Origin: Pseudomonadota bacterium
Lineage (GTDB): Bacteria > Cyanobacteriota > Vampirovibrionia > Obscuribacterales > Obscuribacteraceae
DNA length: 64,000 nt
Assembly: GCA_021325555.1 (NCBI GenBank)
Contig: JAJPGY010000013.1
Location: forward strand, 1 to 64,000
Direction of reading: 5' to 3'
In this document: positions 8,992 to 17,286 of the stretch, piece by piece
How the letters are laid out: every line of letters starts with the position of its first letter
Position numbering within the stretch: position 1 is the first letter of the stretch
Position numbers and translations under genes: made by a program
The notes under the pieces: model-generated
Told to the model about the DNA's origin: nothing
The model's input: only the letters and a program-made list of their open reading frames with translations
Database searches by the model: none

Positions 8992-10113
8992 TCAGAGGTT
9001 GTAGAACGCCAGAATGACGCTTGCCGAAAGCGCCAGCTGGGCAAGCCAGAAACAGGCGACGACCTCCCATTCTCCCTTGCCGTGCTCGGCTGCCACGGCC
9101 TCGAAGTGGTGGTGCAGGGGGGCCATGCGGAGCAGGCGCTTGCCCTGTCCGGGCAGGCGCCTGGTCAGCTTGAGCCAGGCGAGCGCCGGCGCGGGCAGCG
9201 GCGGGTCGGTCTGGTACTCCTTGGTCAGCTTGAAATAGGCGACCTGCACGATCACCGAGATGGTCTCGGCTATATAGACGAGCGCCAGCGGCACGAACCA
9301 GACGACCAGCCCGCCGGCGACGACCAGGGCGGCGATGAGCCCGCCCAGAAAGAGGCTGCCGGTGTCACCCATGAAGATGGCCGCCGGGAAGCGGTTGAAA
9401 ATAAGGAAGCCGCCCACCGCCCCGGCGCCGGCGGCGGCCACGGCGGCAAGCTCGCCCTGCCCGCTGGCCGAAAGCAGGACCGCCAGCACCAGAAGCACCT
9501 GCAGCGCGGTGCCGGCGGCCAGGCCGTCCATGCCGTCATGCAGGTTCAAGGCGTTGGTGGTGGCGGCAAGCAGAAAGGCGGACAGCAAAAGAAAGCCTCC
9601 CACCTGGAGGTTCGCCGTAACGGGCGCTTTCGAGGCCAGGCCGGCGGCGCCCGAAAGTATCACCGCCGTCGGCGCGTGGCTGGCACCGGTCCCCTGCCAC
9701 AGCAGAAGCGCCGCCAGCACCAGCCCGAGCGCGGTCTCCAGCACCAGGCGCAGCCGGGCCGAGATGCCGGCGTTTTCCCGGCGGTTGATTTTGGCCAGAT
9801 CATCGGCGGCGCCTATCGCCCCGGCCAGGATGGCGATTGCCACGACCGTGGCCGCCTCCAGGTTGCGCCCGGGCACCCAGGCAAGCCACAGCGCCGAGGC
9901 CAGCCCGAAGGCGGCCATGGTGCAGGCACCGCCCATGGTGGGGGTCTTCGCCTTCACCGAGTGGCTGGGCGGTCCTTCCTCCCTGATGAACTGCCCGATC
10001 TGCCGACTCTTGAGCCAGCGGATGCAGGGCGGCAGGAAGAGGACGGACAGCGTAAGAGCAATGAGAAAGAGAACCGGCAGGTTGATGGCGGTCAGGTCGG
10101 GTAGCGGCGGCAC
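8992..10113 (-). CDS. mraY: Phospho-N-acetylmuramoyl-pentapeptide transferase
   Basis: MraY makes lipid I from UDP-MurNAc-pentapeptide and undecaprenyl phosphate in the inner membrane. The 373-aa product has about 10 membrane segments and the family motifs KAKTPTMGG, the Asp pair in GAADD, NALNLHDGMDGLA, FMGDTGSLFLGG and the C-terminal HHHFE (APLHHHFE). The GTG start at 10113 follows the SLOG gene stop by 7 nt, suggesting coupled translation. Unusually for mraY, no other division and cell wall (dcw) genes flank it. A 168-nt gap separates it from the TPR gene downstream. Confidence 0.9.
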   Translation of the reverse strand: MPPLPDLTAINLPVLFLIALTLSVLFLPPCIRWLKSRQIGQFIREEGPPSHSVKAKTPTMGGACTMAAFGLASALWLAWVPGRNLEAATVVAIAILAGAIGAADDLAKINRRENAGISARLRLVLETALGLVLAALLLWQGTGASHAPTAVILSGAAGLASKAPVTANLQVGGFLLLSAFLLAATTNALNLHDGMDGLAAGTALQVLLVLAVLLSASGQGELAAVAAAGAGAVGGFLIFNRFPAAIFMGDTGSLFLGGLIAALVVAGGLVVWFVPLALVYIAETISVIVQVAYFKLTKEYQTDPPLPAPALAWLKLTRRLPGQGKRLLRMAPLHHHFEAVAAEHGKGEWEVVACFWLAQLALSASVILAFYNL

Positions 10114-10120
10114 GGGGCTT

Positions 10121-10639
10121 TCAATCCAGATAAAAGCTGGTGACGATCTTGCGGTGCTCTTTGGCGTAATTGACCGACTCGAGCAGGGTGTGGCTCGTGT
10201 GGTAGAGGAAGCAGATGATCTGCTGGCAGCGGTCGATTATCTCGTGATTGCACAGCCGGCTGGCATCTGCCAGGGTCATGGTGCGCCTTTCCGGATACTC
10301 GTGAATATGCTTGATGCCGATGAGCAGGTCCTGAACCTCGGTCGGCTGCTGCCCGATCGTCTGCGGGAGGATGATCTCCAGCCGGTCCGGATTGGCTCTC
10401 TGAGCTCCTCTTATGGCAGCCATGTTGGTCCCGTTGGCACCACCGGAGGTGACAACCTGGTTGCCGGAAAGCACCAGGGCGTAGCTCAGCATCTCCACCA
10501 GCTGCTGGTGGGTGAGCGGCAGATTGCGGGTGCCGATAATAGCCACCCGCCGCGGCCCGGACTGCTGGATCAACAACAGCTCCTGCGCGAGCTCGTCGAC
10601 GGTCGGTACGGTGACGGCGCCTGGTTCAGCGGGGCTCAT
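10121..10639 (-). CDS. SLOG-family (DprA/LOG-like Rossmann) protein
   Basis: A 172-aa cytoplasmic protein. VAIIGTRNLPLT and VVTSGGANGTNMAAIRGA match the nucleotide-binding loops of the SLOG superfamily, which includes DprA and LOG lysine decarboxylase-like enzymes. Small proteins of this type are often annotated in cyanobacteria as DNA recombination-mediator protein A; that similarity is from memory. It lacks the DprA C-terminal winged helix and the PGGxGT motif of LOG enzymes. It sits directly upstream of mraY in the same operon. The function is unknown; nucleotide or nucleotide-sugar sensing is possible. Confidence 0.65.
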   Translation of the reverse strand: MSPAEPGAVTVPTVDELAQELLLIQQSGPRRVAIIGTRNLPLTHQQLVEMLSYALVLSGNQVVTSGGANGTNMAAIRGAQRANPDRLEIILPQTIGQQPTEVQDLLIGIKHIHEYPERRTMTLADASRLCNHEIIDRCQQIICFLYHTSHTLLESVNYAKEHRKIVTSFYLD

Positions 10640-10779
10640 GGAGGTGGTTCTTTCCCTGGTTGCGAGGTGAGTAAGAAGTAAGCGAGTGAGGCGCCGGCAA
10701 GTTTGTTATGATCTTCAACTGGTGTGAGATCTCAGGGTACATGTCTTTGGTTTCTGGCGGCTGCCGTGTCGCGGGCTGT

Positions 10780-10792
10780 TTACAAGTTGTAA
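10780..10792. promoter_or_regulatory. 13-bp palindrome between divergent genes
   Basis: TTACAA-G-TTGTAA is a perfect 6-1-6 inverted repeat in the 265-nt space between the SLOG/mraY operon and pcrA. It could be an operator controlling either direction. No matching repressor is identified, and the sequence does not fit the LexA boxes I know. Confidence 0.3.
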
Positions 10793-10904
10793 TTATCGGC
10801 CCTGACCGGAGCGCCCGCAAAGCCTGTGACGGGGGATATTCCGGGCGGGGTCTTGCCGGCCCGCAAGGAATGATAGCACGACTTCGAGGCGGGCACTGAC
10901 GGGG

Positions 10905-13361
10905 GTGAGGATGGTGGCTGCGAACAACCTTGTCTCCGGGCTCAATTCCTCCCAGCAAGAGGCCGTGACCCTCGGCTGGGGTCCGGCGCTCGTGGTGGCC
11001 GGGGCCGGCAGCGGCAAGACAACCGTGCTCACGCGGCGGGTGGCTTACCTGGTGACGCATCTGGCGGAGGATCCTTCCTCTGTCCTGGGTGTCACCTTCA
11101 CCAACAAAGCCGCCGGTGAGATGCGGCAGCGCCTTGATGCGCTGGTCGGCCACGACACGGCCAGGCGCCTGTCGATCGGCACCTTCCACAGCACATGCGC
11201 CCGCCTCCTGCGGCGGGACATCGAGTCCTACCGGAGCCCGGACGGCCTGGTCTGGAAGAGCAACTTCGTCATCTACGATGAGGCCGACAGCCTGAACGTG
11301 GTGAAGGCGGCAATCGCCAGGCTCAACCTCGACGACAGGGCTTTCGCCCCCCGCGAGGTGATGTCACGCATATCCTCTTTGAAGAACGACGGCTGCTCGG
11401 CGGCGCGCTATGGCAGGCAGCCGCTCAATTACCGGGATGAGCGGATCTCGCAGGTCTTCAGCTGCTACCAGTCGGAGCTGTCCCGCAACAACGCGCTGGA
11501 CTTCGACGACCTGATCCTGGTGTTCACCGATCTGCTCAGGCAGAACGAGCTGGTGCGCAAACGTTACCAGGAGCAGTTTCGCCACATACTGGTCGACGAG
11601 TTTCAGGACACCAACCACTCGCAGTACGAGTTCATCAGGCTCCTGGCCGTGCCCGGCCAGGAGCCGCACGACTGGCGGGGTCGGAGCCTCATGGTGGTCG
11701 GCGACGTCGACCAGTCCATTTACTCCTGGCGCAAGGCCGACTTCCGGATCATTCTCGGCTTCCAGAACGACTTCAAGGACTCCCGGCTGATCAAGCTGGA
11801 GGAGAACTATCGATCGACCAGGACGATTCTCGAAGTGGCCAACAGCGTGATCGTCAACAACGCCGAGCGCATCGAGAAGGTGCTGCGCTGCAACCGCGGG
11901 CAGGGGGCGAAAGCGCAGGTCTTCGCGGCCATCGACGAGGTGGACGAGGCTTACTGCGTGGTCGAGGAGCTCAAGAGGCTTTCTGCCCGCGGCAAAGCGC
12001 TGTCCGACTGCGTCTTCCTTTACAGGACCAACGCGCAGAGCCGGGCGCTCGAGGAAGTGCTGGTGCGCAGCAACATCCCCTACACCATGGTCGGGTCGAC
12101 GCGCTTTTACGATCGCGCCGAGGTAAAGGATGTGCTCGCCTATTTGAAGCTCATATACAACGGGGCGGACGGGCAGTCCTTCATGCGCATGGTCAACAAG
12201 CCGCGGCGCGGGCTGGGCAAGACGACCCTGGAGAGGCTGGCCGTCCTTGCCGACGAGCGCGGACAGAGCCTGCTGGAAGCGGCAAACGCCGCCGGCGGCG
12301 CCCCAGAAATCTCCGGGCGGGCCGCCAGGTCGCTTTGCGAGTTCGCCTCCATGGTGGCGCGCTGGCAGATGCTTTCGCGGGCAGTCTCCGTCTCCACGCT
12401 GATCGAGGTGGTCATGAGCGAGAGCCGGTATCTGGCCGAGCTGGAGGCCGAGGCGGCTTCCGGCGGCGACCCGCAGGCTTACAGCCGGCTGGAGAACGTC
12501 AGGGAGCTCATTGTGGTCGCCAGAGAGTTCGAGGAGCTGGGCGGCGAGGCCAGCCTGGAGTCGTTTTTGACCAGGGTATCGCTGGTAAGCGATCTTGACC
12601 TGGCCAATCTCAACGAGGACGCGGTCAAGCTCATGACCCTGCACTCGGCCAAGGGGCTCGAGTTTCCGGTGGTCTTTTTGATGGGGCTGGAGGAGGGGCT
12701 GTTCCCCCACATCCGCTCGCTCAACCTGCCGCAGGCGCTCGAGGAGGAGCGCCGGCTCATGTACGTGGGCATCACCAGGGCGCAGGACCTGCTCTATCTC
12801 AGCTACGCGCGCCGCCGCATGCTCTTCGGCGGCGGCTCCTCGGGGTCCACCAGCTACACGATCCCCAGCCGGTTCCTGAACGAGATCTCTCCGGACCTGC
12901 TCGTGGGCTATTATCCCGAGCCGGAGTCCGTGAGAAACGCGGATGGGCCCCGGCAGGACGCCTGGGCCGGGCCGCGCCCGGCGCGGCGGCAAGGGGGCTA
13001 CTCCGGCAACCGCGACACAGGCGGCGGTGACAGGTTCGGTTTTGAGCGGGCCGGCTTTGACCGGTCAGAGCGTCTACCGGGCTTCATGAAGGCTGAGCCG
13101 GCTGCCCGCCCGAAGGTGATAAGAACCGGCGAGCGTGTCTCATCTCCGGGCGGCGGCCATGAACGGGCGGCCAGCGGCAGCCCGCCGCCGGATTTCCAGC
13201 GGCTTGCCCCGGGCGACGTCGTTCGGCACGGCAAGTTTGGCGTCGGCAAGGTGGTGCAGGTGATCGGAGACAGAGACAAAGAGCTGTACAACGTGGACTT
13301 CGAGGCGGCCGGCAAGCGGTTGCTGGACCCGCGCTTTGCCAAACTGGTTAAGCTAAATTGA
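10905..13361 (+). CDS. pcrA: UvrD/PcrA-type ATP-dependent DNA helicase
   Basis: This is a superfamily 1A 3'-5' helicase of 818 aa, acting in DNA repair and removal of recombinase or polymerase roadblocks. It has Walker A AGAGSGKTT, TFTNKAAGEM (Ia), DEFQDTN (II), GDVDQSIYSWRKAD (III), ENYRST (IV), TLHSAKGLEFPVVF (V) and YVGITRA (VI). Residues about 680-765 are a Gly/Arg-rich linker. The end (PGDVVRHGKFGVGKVVQV) is the Tudor-like RNA-polymerase-binding domain found in PcrA. The start is GTG 10905 or ATG 10911; the two differ by two residues. ndk follows 65 nt later. Confidence 0.93.
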   Translation: MRMVAANNLVSGLNSSQQEAVTLGWGPALVVAGAGSGKTTVLTRRVAYLVTHLAEDPSSVLGVTFTNKAAGEMRQRLDALVGHDTARRLSIGTFHSTCARLLRRDIESYRSPDGLVWKSNFVIYDEADSLNVVKAAIARLNLDDRAFAPREVMSRISSLKNDGCSAARYGRQPLNYRDERISQVFSCYQSELSRNNALDFDDLILVFTDLLRQNELVRKRYQEQFRHILVDEFQDTNHSQYEFIRLLAVPGQEPHDWRGRSLMVVGDVDQSIYSWRKADFRIILGFQNDFKDSRLIKLEENYRSTRTILEVANSVIVNNAERIEKVLRCNRGQGAKAQVFAAIDEVDEAYCVVEELKRLSARGKALSDCVFLYRTNAQSRALEEVLVRSNIPYTMVGSTRFYDRAEVKDVLAYLKLIYNGADGQSFMRMVNKPRRGLGKTTLERLAVLADERGQSLLEAANAAGGAPEISGRAARSLCEFASMVARWQMLSRAVSVSTLIEVVMSESRYLAELEAEAASGGDPQAYSRLENVRELIVVAREFEELGGEASLESFLTRVSLVSDLDLANLNEDAVKLMTLHSAKGLEFPVVFLMGLEEGLFPHIRSLNLPQALEEERRLMYVGITRAQDLLYLSYARRRMLFGGGSSGSTSYTIPSRFLNEISPDLLVGYYPEPESVRNADGPRQDAWAGPRPARRQGGYSGNRDTGGGDRFGFERAGFDRSERLPGFMKAEPAARPKVIRTGERVSSPGGGHERAASGSPPPDFQRLAPGDVVRHGKFGVGKVVQVIGDRDKELYNVDFEAAGKRLLDPRFAKLVKLN

Positions 13362-13426
13362 AAAGTCAGGCCGGGATGCCGCGCCCGTGGTAATCATTTA
13401 TAGGTTTCCATTTAAGGAGTGCGCAG

Positions 13427-13888
13427 GTGGCAGATCTGGAGAGAACTTTTGTTGCCGTTAAACCGGACGGCGTTCAGCGCGGGCTTGTAGGCGAGGTGAT
13501 CTCCCGCTTCGAGCGGCGCGGGCTCAAGCTTGTCGGGCTCAAGCTCTTAAATGTCACCCCGGCGCTTGCCGAAAAGCACTACGGTGAGCACAAGGGCAAG
13601 CCGTTTTACGAAGGGCTGGTCAGCTTCATCACCTCCGGCCCGGTGGTGGCCATGGTCTGGGAAGGCAGGAACGCGATCTCGCTCTGCCGCAACGTAATAG
13701 GAGCAACAAACCCCGCCAGCGCGGCGCCGGGCACTATTCGCGGTGATCTGGCCGTCGAGATCGGGCGCAACCTCGTCCACGGCTCCGACGGCCCGGAATC
13801 GGCGGTGCGAGAGGTCTCCATCTTCTTCCACGACGGCGAACTCGTCCAGGGGTGGAAGCGCGAAACCGACACCTGGATCTGCGAATAG
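13427..13888 (+). CDS. ndk: Nucleoside diphosphate kinase
   Basis: Ndk equilibrates nucleoside tri- and diphosphates through a phospho-histidine. The 153-aa protein is full length. [21 protein letters not shown] is the conserved start, [19 protein letters not shown] the substrate loop, and NLVHGSD contains the active-site His118. The GTG start at 13427 is set by AAGGAG about 7 nt upstream. It is co-directional with pcrA and convergent with the following heptosyltransferase. Confidence 0.95.
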   Translation: MADLERTFVAVKPDGVQRGLVGEVISRFERRGLKLVGLKLLNVTPALAEKHYGEHKGKPFYEGLVSFITSGPVVAMVWEGRNAISLCRNVIGATNPASAAPGTIRGDLAVEIGRNLVHGSDGPESAVREVSIFFHDGELVQGWKRETDTWICE

Positions 13889-13943
13889 CTCGTGCTTGAA
13901 GGGCGGAGCAGTCCCGCCCGCATGGCAAGCGAGCAACCAGGAA

Positions 13944-15074
13944 TCAGGGCACCGCGCCTGCATGGCCCTCGATCGCCGCCAGGACCGTCTCCGGGGTCAG
14001 CTCCTTGAGGCAGGCGGTGGTGGACAGCGGGCAGATCTTTTCGAAGCAGGGCTGGCACCACAGCCCGAGGTTGACGGTCAGGCACTGCGGTCCGTAGGGA
14101 CCGTTGCGGCCGGCCGGGGTGCTGCCGTAGACGCCGACCACCCTGGGCTTGCCGACAGCCGCGGCCAGGTGCAGCGGCCCGGTGTCGCCACCCACCACCA
14201 GGTCCGCCCGCTGGAAAAGACAGATCAGATCTAGAAGGCTGGTTTTACCGGTGAGGTCCACCACCGCGACCGGCGGCTCCCCGTCCCGGAGCTCCCTGGT
14301 GATGGCGGAGTTGGTGGCAGCTTCGCCGCCACCGCCGGCCAGGCAGATCCGGAACCCGAGCCTGTCCGCCAGCAACCGGCCCAGGGCGGTCCAGCTGCCC
14401 GGGGGCCAGATTTTCGAGGGCCAGGTCGTGCCGGGCACGAGCACCGCCCGTCGTGCCATACTTATGTCTTGATGCGCGGCTGCCCCGGCTGCCTCATCCA
14501 GCAGAGCCTCGACCTTCGCCACCGCCTGTGCGGGCACCGCCGGCAGCGGAAAGCTGGCCGCCTGAGGCCCGCCGGCACCGGTCTCTTCCTTGCCCAAACG
14601 CCTGAACAGGTAATCGGCCAGCTTGAGATGGTGCTTAACCACGTGCACGTCCGCGCCGAAATAATCACCGACGTCCACCTTATCGGTCAGGAGGGCACTT
14701 GCCCCCTCCCTGGCGCCGGCAAAGCCGATCCGGACCGGCGACCCGCTGGCGGCCGCCCAGATAGCGCTCTTCACCAGACCCTGGACATCCAGCACCGCAT
14801 CGAACTGCGAGCGCCTCAAATCATCGACCGCCTGCTTTACCTCAAGGGCCACCGACGGCCAGCGCCACGGCCTGGTCAGGCCGGACAGCCAGCTCTTTCG
14901 CCTGAGCACGATCACCCGATCGACGACCGGGTTGTTCACCAGCAGCGGTGCGCTGGGCGGCTCGACCAGCCAGGTGACCTGGGCGTCCGGAAATCTCCGC
15001 TTGATCTCGGCAGCCACGGGCAGGGTGTGAATCGTATCGCCGATCGCGCTAAGTCTGATAATCAGGATTTTCAA
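13944..15074 (-). CDS. Lipopolysaccharide heptosyltransferase-like glycosyltransferase (GT9)
   Basis: The product is 376 aa. MKILIIRLSAIGDTIHTLPV is the classic WaaC/WaaF N-terminus. The C-terminal domain has LVPGTTWPSKIWPP and VVGGDTGPLHLAAAVGKPRVVGVYG, the ADP-heptose binding signature. The C-terminal tail with CQPCFEKICPLSTTACL is a Cys-rich segment often seen in this family. It probably works in the cytoplasm on lipid A core or an equivalent glycolipid. It is monocistronic here, with a 450-nt spacer upstream. Confidence 0.88.
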   Translation of the reverse strand: MKILIIRLSAIGDTIHTLPVAAEIKRRFPDAQVTWLVEPPSAPLLVNNPVVDRVIVLRRKSWLSGLTRPWRWPSVALEVKQAVDDLRRSQFDAVLDVQGLVKSAIWAAASGSPVRIGFAGAREGASALLTDKVDVGDYFGADVHVVKHHLKLADYLFRRLGKEETGAGGPQAASFPLPAVPAQAVAKVEALLDEAAGAAAHQDISMARRAVLVPGTTWPSKIWPPGSWTALGRLLADRLGFRICLAGGGGEAATNSAITRELRDGEPPVAVVDLTGKTSLLDLICLFQRADLVVGGDTGPLHLAAAVGKPRVVGVYGSTPAGRNGPYGPQCLTVNLGLWCQPCFEKICPLSTTACLKELTPETVLAAIEGHAGAVP

Positions 15075-15350
15075 CGCCTGTCCTCTGCCTCGATTCTACC
15101 GTACGTAATACTTCGTAATCCTTTTGCCGCCTTCCCGGGGGCGGGCCGGGCAGGCTTCGCCCCTGCAGTTTGAATGGCATCACGGGCGTTGCGTCTCGCC
15201 AAATTTCTCGCCGTCACTCGTGATACCAGCCATTAAGAGTGGTGCCGCACCAGCCGTGGAGCCACCCCCGCAAGGTTCAGCAGGGTGGGCTCTTCGGCGC
15301 CCGGAAGTCCGATCGCATATCCAACGGGATTTACTTTCGATAGTTTTTGG

Positions 15351-15389
15351 TACAATATTCATGCCACCTTAAGTGGTGGTAGGTGGCAT
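15351..15389 (+). promoter_or_regulatory. Promoter -10 box and leader hairpin upstream of the basic RHH gene
   Basis: TACAAT at 15351-15356 is a good -10 box; TTTACT at 15330 is a weak -35 with only 15 nt spacing. Just downstream, ATGCCACC (15361-15368) and GGTGGCAT (15382-15389) form a perfect 8-bp inverted repeat around a 13-nt loop. A competing smaller hairpin CCAC/GTGG lies inside it. Transcription would begin at or within the 5' arm, leaving a leader of about 160 nt before the gene at 15525. Confidence 0.45.
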
Positions 15390-15524
15390 CCTTCATTCAA
15401 GGGGCACCGCGACCTCCGCGGCGGCCCGGTTAGGTGTACCTGTTTTTCGTCCGTGTTCCTCATTATGACTCGATCTTTTCGAGGATTTGCCGGACCAGAT
15501 AGCCCCAGTTAAAAGGAGAGCGAC

Positions 15525-15848
15525 ATGGCACAGAAGAAGAAGGCTAAAGCGAGGCCGAAAGCATCAAGGTCTGCGAAACCAGCAGCGGTGGCACACAAGA
15601 AGATGGCCGTCGCCCGCAAGGCAACCCGCAAGGCACCGGTGAAGCATGCCGCCAGGGCCACCAAGGCCCCGGCGGCGAAAGCCGGCGGAGACTTCACCAA
15701 GTACAGCGGCAAGTTCACCGTCAGGCTGCCGAAATCTCTGCACCAGGCTCTCGTCGAAAGAGCGGACAGAGAAGGGGTCAGCCTCAACCTGTTCGTGACC
15801 AATGCGCTGTCACGCACGGTGGCGATGCCCGGTAAGGGCAAGAAGTAA
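15525..15848 (+). CDS. Small basic protein: histone H1-like tail plus ribbon-helix-helix domain
   Basis: The product is 107 aa. Residues 1-53 contain 18 Lys/Arg, 19 Ala and no acidic residue, resembling the C-terminal tail of histone H1 or bacterial H1-like proteins. Residues about 58-100 (GKFTVRLPKSLHQALVERA, then GVSLNLFVTNAL) match the Arc/HicB-type ribbon-helix-helix DNA-binding fold: one strand and two helices. The N-terminal tail should add non-specific DNA affinity. The ATG has AAAAGGAG about 6 nt upstream, and a strong terminator follows, so the gene is monocistronic and probably well expressed. A nucleoid protein or autoregulator is my inference; no HicA toxin is nearby. Confidence 0.8.
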   Translation: MAQKKKAKARPKASRSAKPAAVAHKKMAVARKATRKAPVKHAARATKAPAAKAGGDFTKYSGKFTVRLPKSLHQALVERADREGVSLNLFVTNALSRTVAMPGKGKK

Positions 15849-15871
15849 CCCGCCTTGATGGACTGCGCAAA

Positions 15872-15897
15872 GGGAGCGCTGGCCAGCGCTCCCTTTT
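15872..15897 (+). terminator. Rho-independent terminator
   Basis: A perfect 22-nt palindrome begins GGGAGCGC and ends GCGCTCCC. TTTT follows directly, 23 nt after the stop of the basic RHH gene. The symmetric stem could also act on the opposite strand, but no gene arrives from there. Confidence 0.85.
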
Positions 15898-16087
15898 GCT
15901 TTGCACCGTCGGTGATGGCGTATGCGACACGTGACGCCGCCCCGGCCCGCCCCAGCCTGAGAGAATTTTTAGCTTTGACGCCCCAAACACGGGGCTGATA
16001 AAACACATGCTCTTTAAAACACGACCGGATCCAATATAGACTCTCCAGGACTCAGCCGGCGTGATGCCGGAGGATTGGAGACTCAGC

Positions 16088-17284
16088 ATGACCACGGACA
16101 GAATTCCGATTCTTGACCTGCAGAAGCAGTACCAGCAGGTAGGCACTGAGCTCGAGCAGCGGATCATCAAGGTCCTGCGCAGCGGGCATTATATTCTGGG
16201 CGATAATGTGCGCGAGCTGGAGCGGAGTGTAGCGGCGCTTTGCGGTTGCCGGCAGGCCGTCGGCTGCGCCAACGGCACCGATGCCCTCATCCTCGCCCTC
16301 TGGGCGCTGGACATCGGGCCGGGCGACGAGGTGGTTACCACTCCCTTTACCTTCGCCGCCACCGCCGAGGCGATCGCGCACCGCGGTGCCAGGGCGGTCT
16401 TTGTGGATATCGACCCGCTCACCTTCAACATCGACGCCAGCCTCATCGAGGCGGCGGTGACCGGAAGGACCCGGGCGCTTTTGCCGGTCCACCTTTACGG
16501 GCAGCCGGCCGAGATGGAAAGGATTGTGCAGGTCGCCCGGCATCACGACCTGAAGATAATCGAGGACAACGCCCAGGCGATCGGTGCCCTCTATAAGGGA
16601 AAGCCGACCGGGAGCTTCGGCGACGCCGGCTGCATCAGCTTCTACCCGACCAAGAACCTCGGCGCCTGCGGCGACGCCGGCATGGTGGTCACCAGCGACG
16701 AGCGGGTCGCCGAAAGGCTCAGGGTATTGCGAGCGCACGGCAGCCGGGTCCGTTACCACCACGACGAGCTCGGGGTAAACAGCCGGTTGGACGAGTTGCA
16801 GGCGGTCGCTCTTCTGACAAAGCTGACTTATCTCGCCGATTGGAACGAGAAAAGAAGGCAGGTCGCCCGCCATTACAACGACCTGCTCCGGGATATCCCG
16901 GGGCTTATCCTGCCGGCTGTTGCCGGCGAGACGACCCCGGTGTGGCACCAGTACACCGTGCGCGTGGAAAGCGCAGCGTCCGCCCCGGGCGTCCGGCGTG
17001 ACCAGCTTGCCGCGGGGCTTGCCGCGCGCGGCGTCGACTCGATGTGCTATTACCCGGTGCCGCTGCATCTGCAGCCCGCTTTCTCCAGCCTGGGCTACAA
17101 GGCCGGAGACTTCCCGGTAGCCGAGCGGGTAGCCGCCGAGGTCCTATCGCTGCCGATGTATCCGGAGCTTTCCAGGGGGCAGATCGAGCGCATAGCTCAG
17201 GGCATACGTGATGTGTTGGGCGCCGGTGCCCTGACGCCGGTGCAGACACCGACGGCGGCGCAAGCTTATCCGTTGAGCAGCTGA
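16088..17284 (+). CDS. DegT/DnrJ/EryC1-family sugar aminotransferase
   Basis: This PLP enzyme (398 aa from ATG 16088, with GGAG upstream) transfers an amino group to a nucleotide-linked keto sugar. It has the family start IPILDLQKQYQQVG and the NGTDALILAL loop. EDNAQAIGA contributes the PLP-ring residue, and the Schiff-base Lys is K189 in YPTKNLGACGDAGM. The frame is open to 16061, but the upstream part has no ribosome site. The next gene starts 2 nt after the stop, so it forms an operon with a GT-C membrane protein. The product may be an amino sugar for surface glycan or lipid A decoration. Confidence 0.9.
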   Translation: MTTDRIPILDLQKQYQQVGTELEQRIIKVLRSGHYILGDNVRELERSVAALCGCRQAVGCANGTDALILALWALDIGPGDEVVTTPFTFAATAEAIAHRGARAVFVDIDPLTFNIDASLIEAAVTGRTRALLPVHLYGQPAEMERIVQVARHHDLKIIEDNAQAIGALYKGKPTGSFGDAGCISFYPTKNLGACGDAGMVVTSDERVAERLRVLRAHGSRVRYHHDELGVNSRLDELQAVALLTKLTYLADWNEKRRQVARHYNDLLRDIPGLILPAVAGETTPVWHQYTVRVESAASAPGVRRDQLAAGLAARGVDSMCYYPVPLHLQPAFSSLGYKAGDFPVAERVAAEVLSLPMYPELSRGQIERIAQGIRDVLGAGALTPVQTPTAAQAYPLSS

Positions 17285-17286
17285 GG

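Noticed and set aside
7834..10104. A 756-codon plus-strand frame across the TPR and mraY genes.
   Set aside because: Gln/Gly/Arg-rich shadow. TPR repeats and MraY motifs lie on the other strand.
11364..12992. Long minus-strand frame inside pcrA.
   Set aside because: All helicase motifs are on the plus strand. The antisense composition is His/Gln/Val-rich without motifs.
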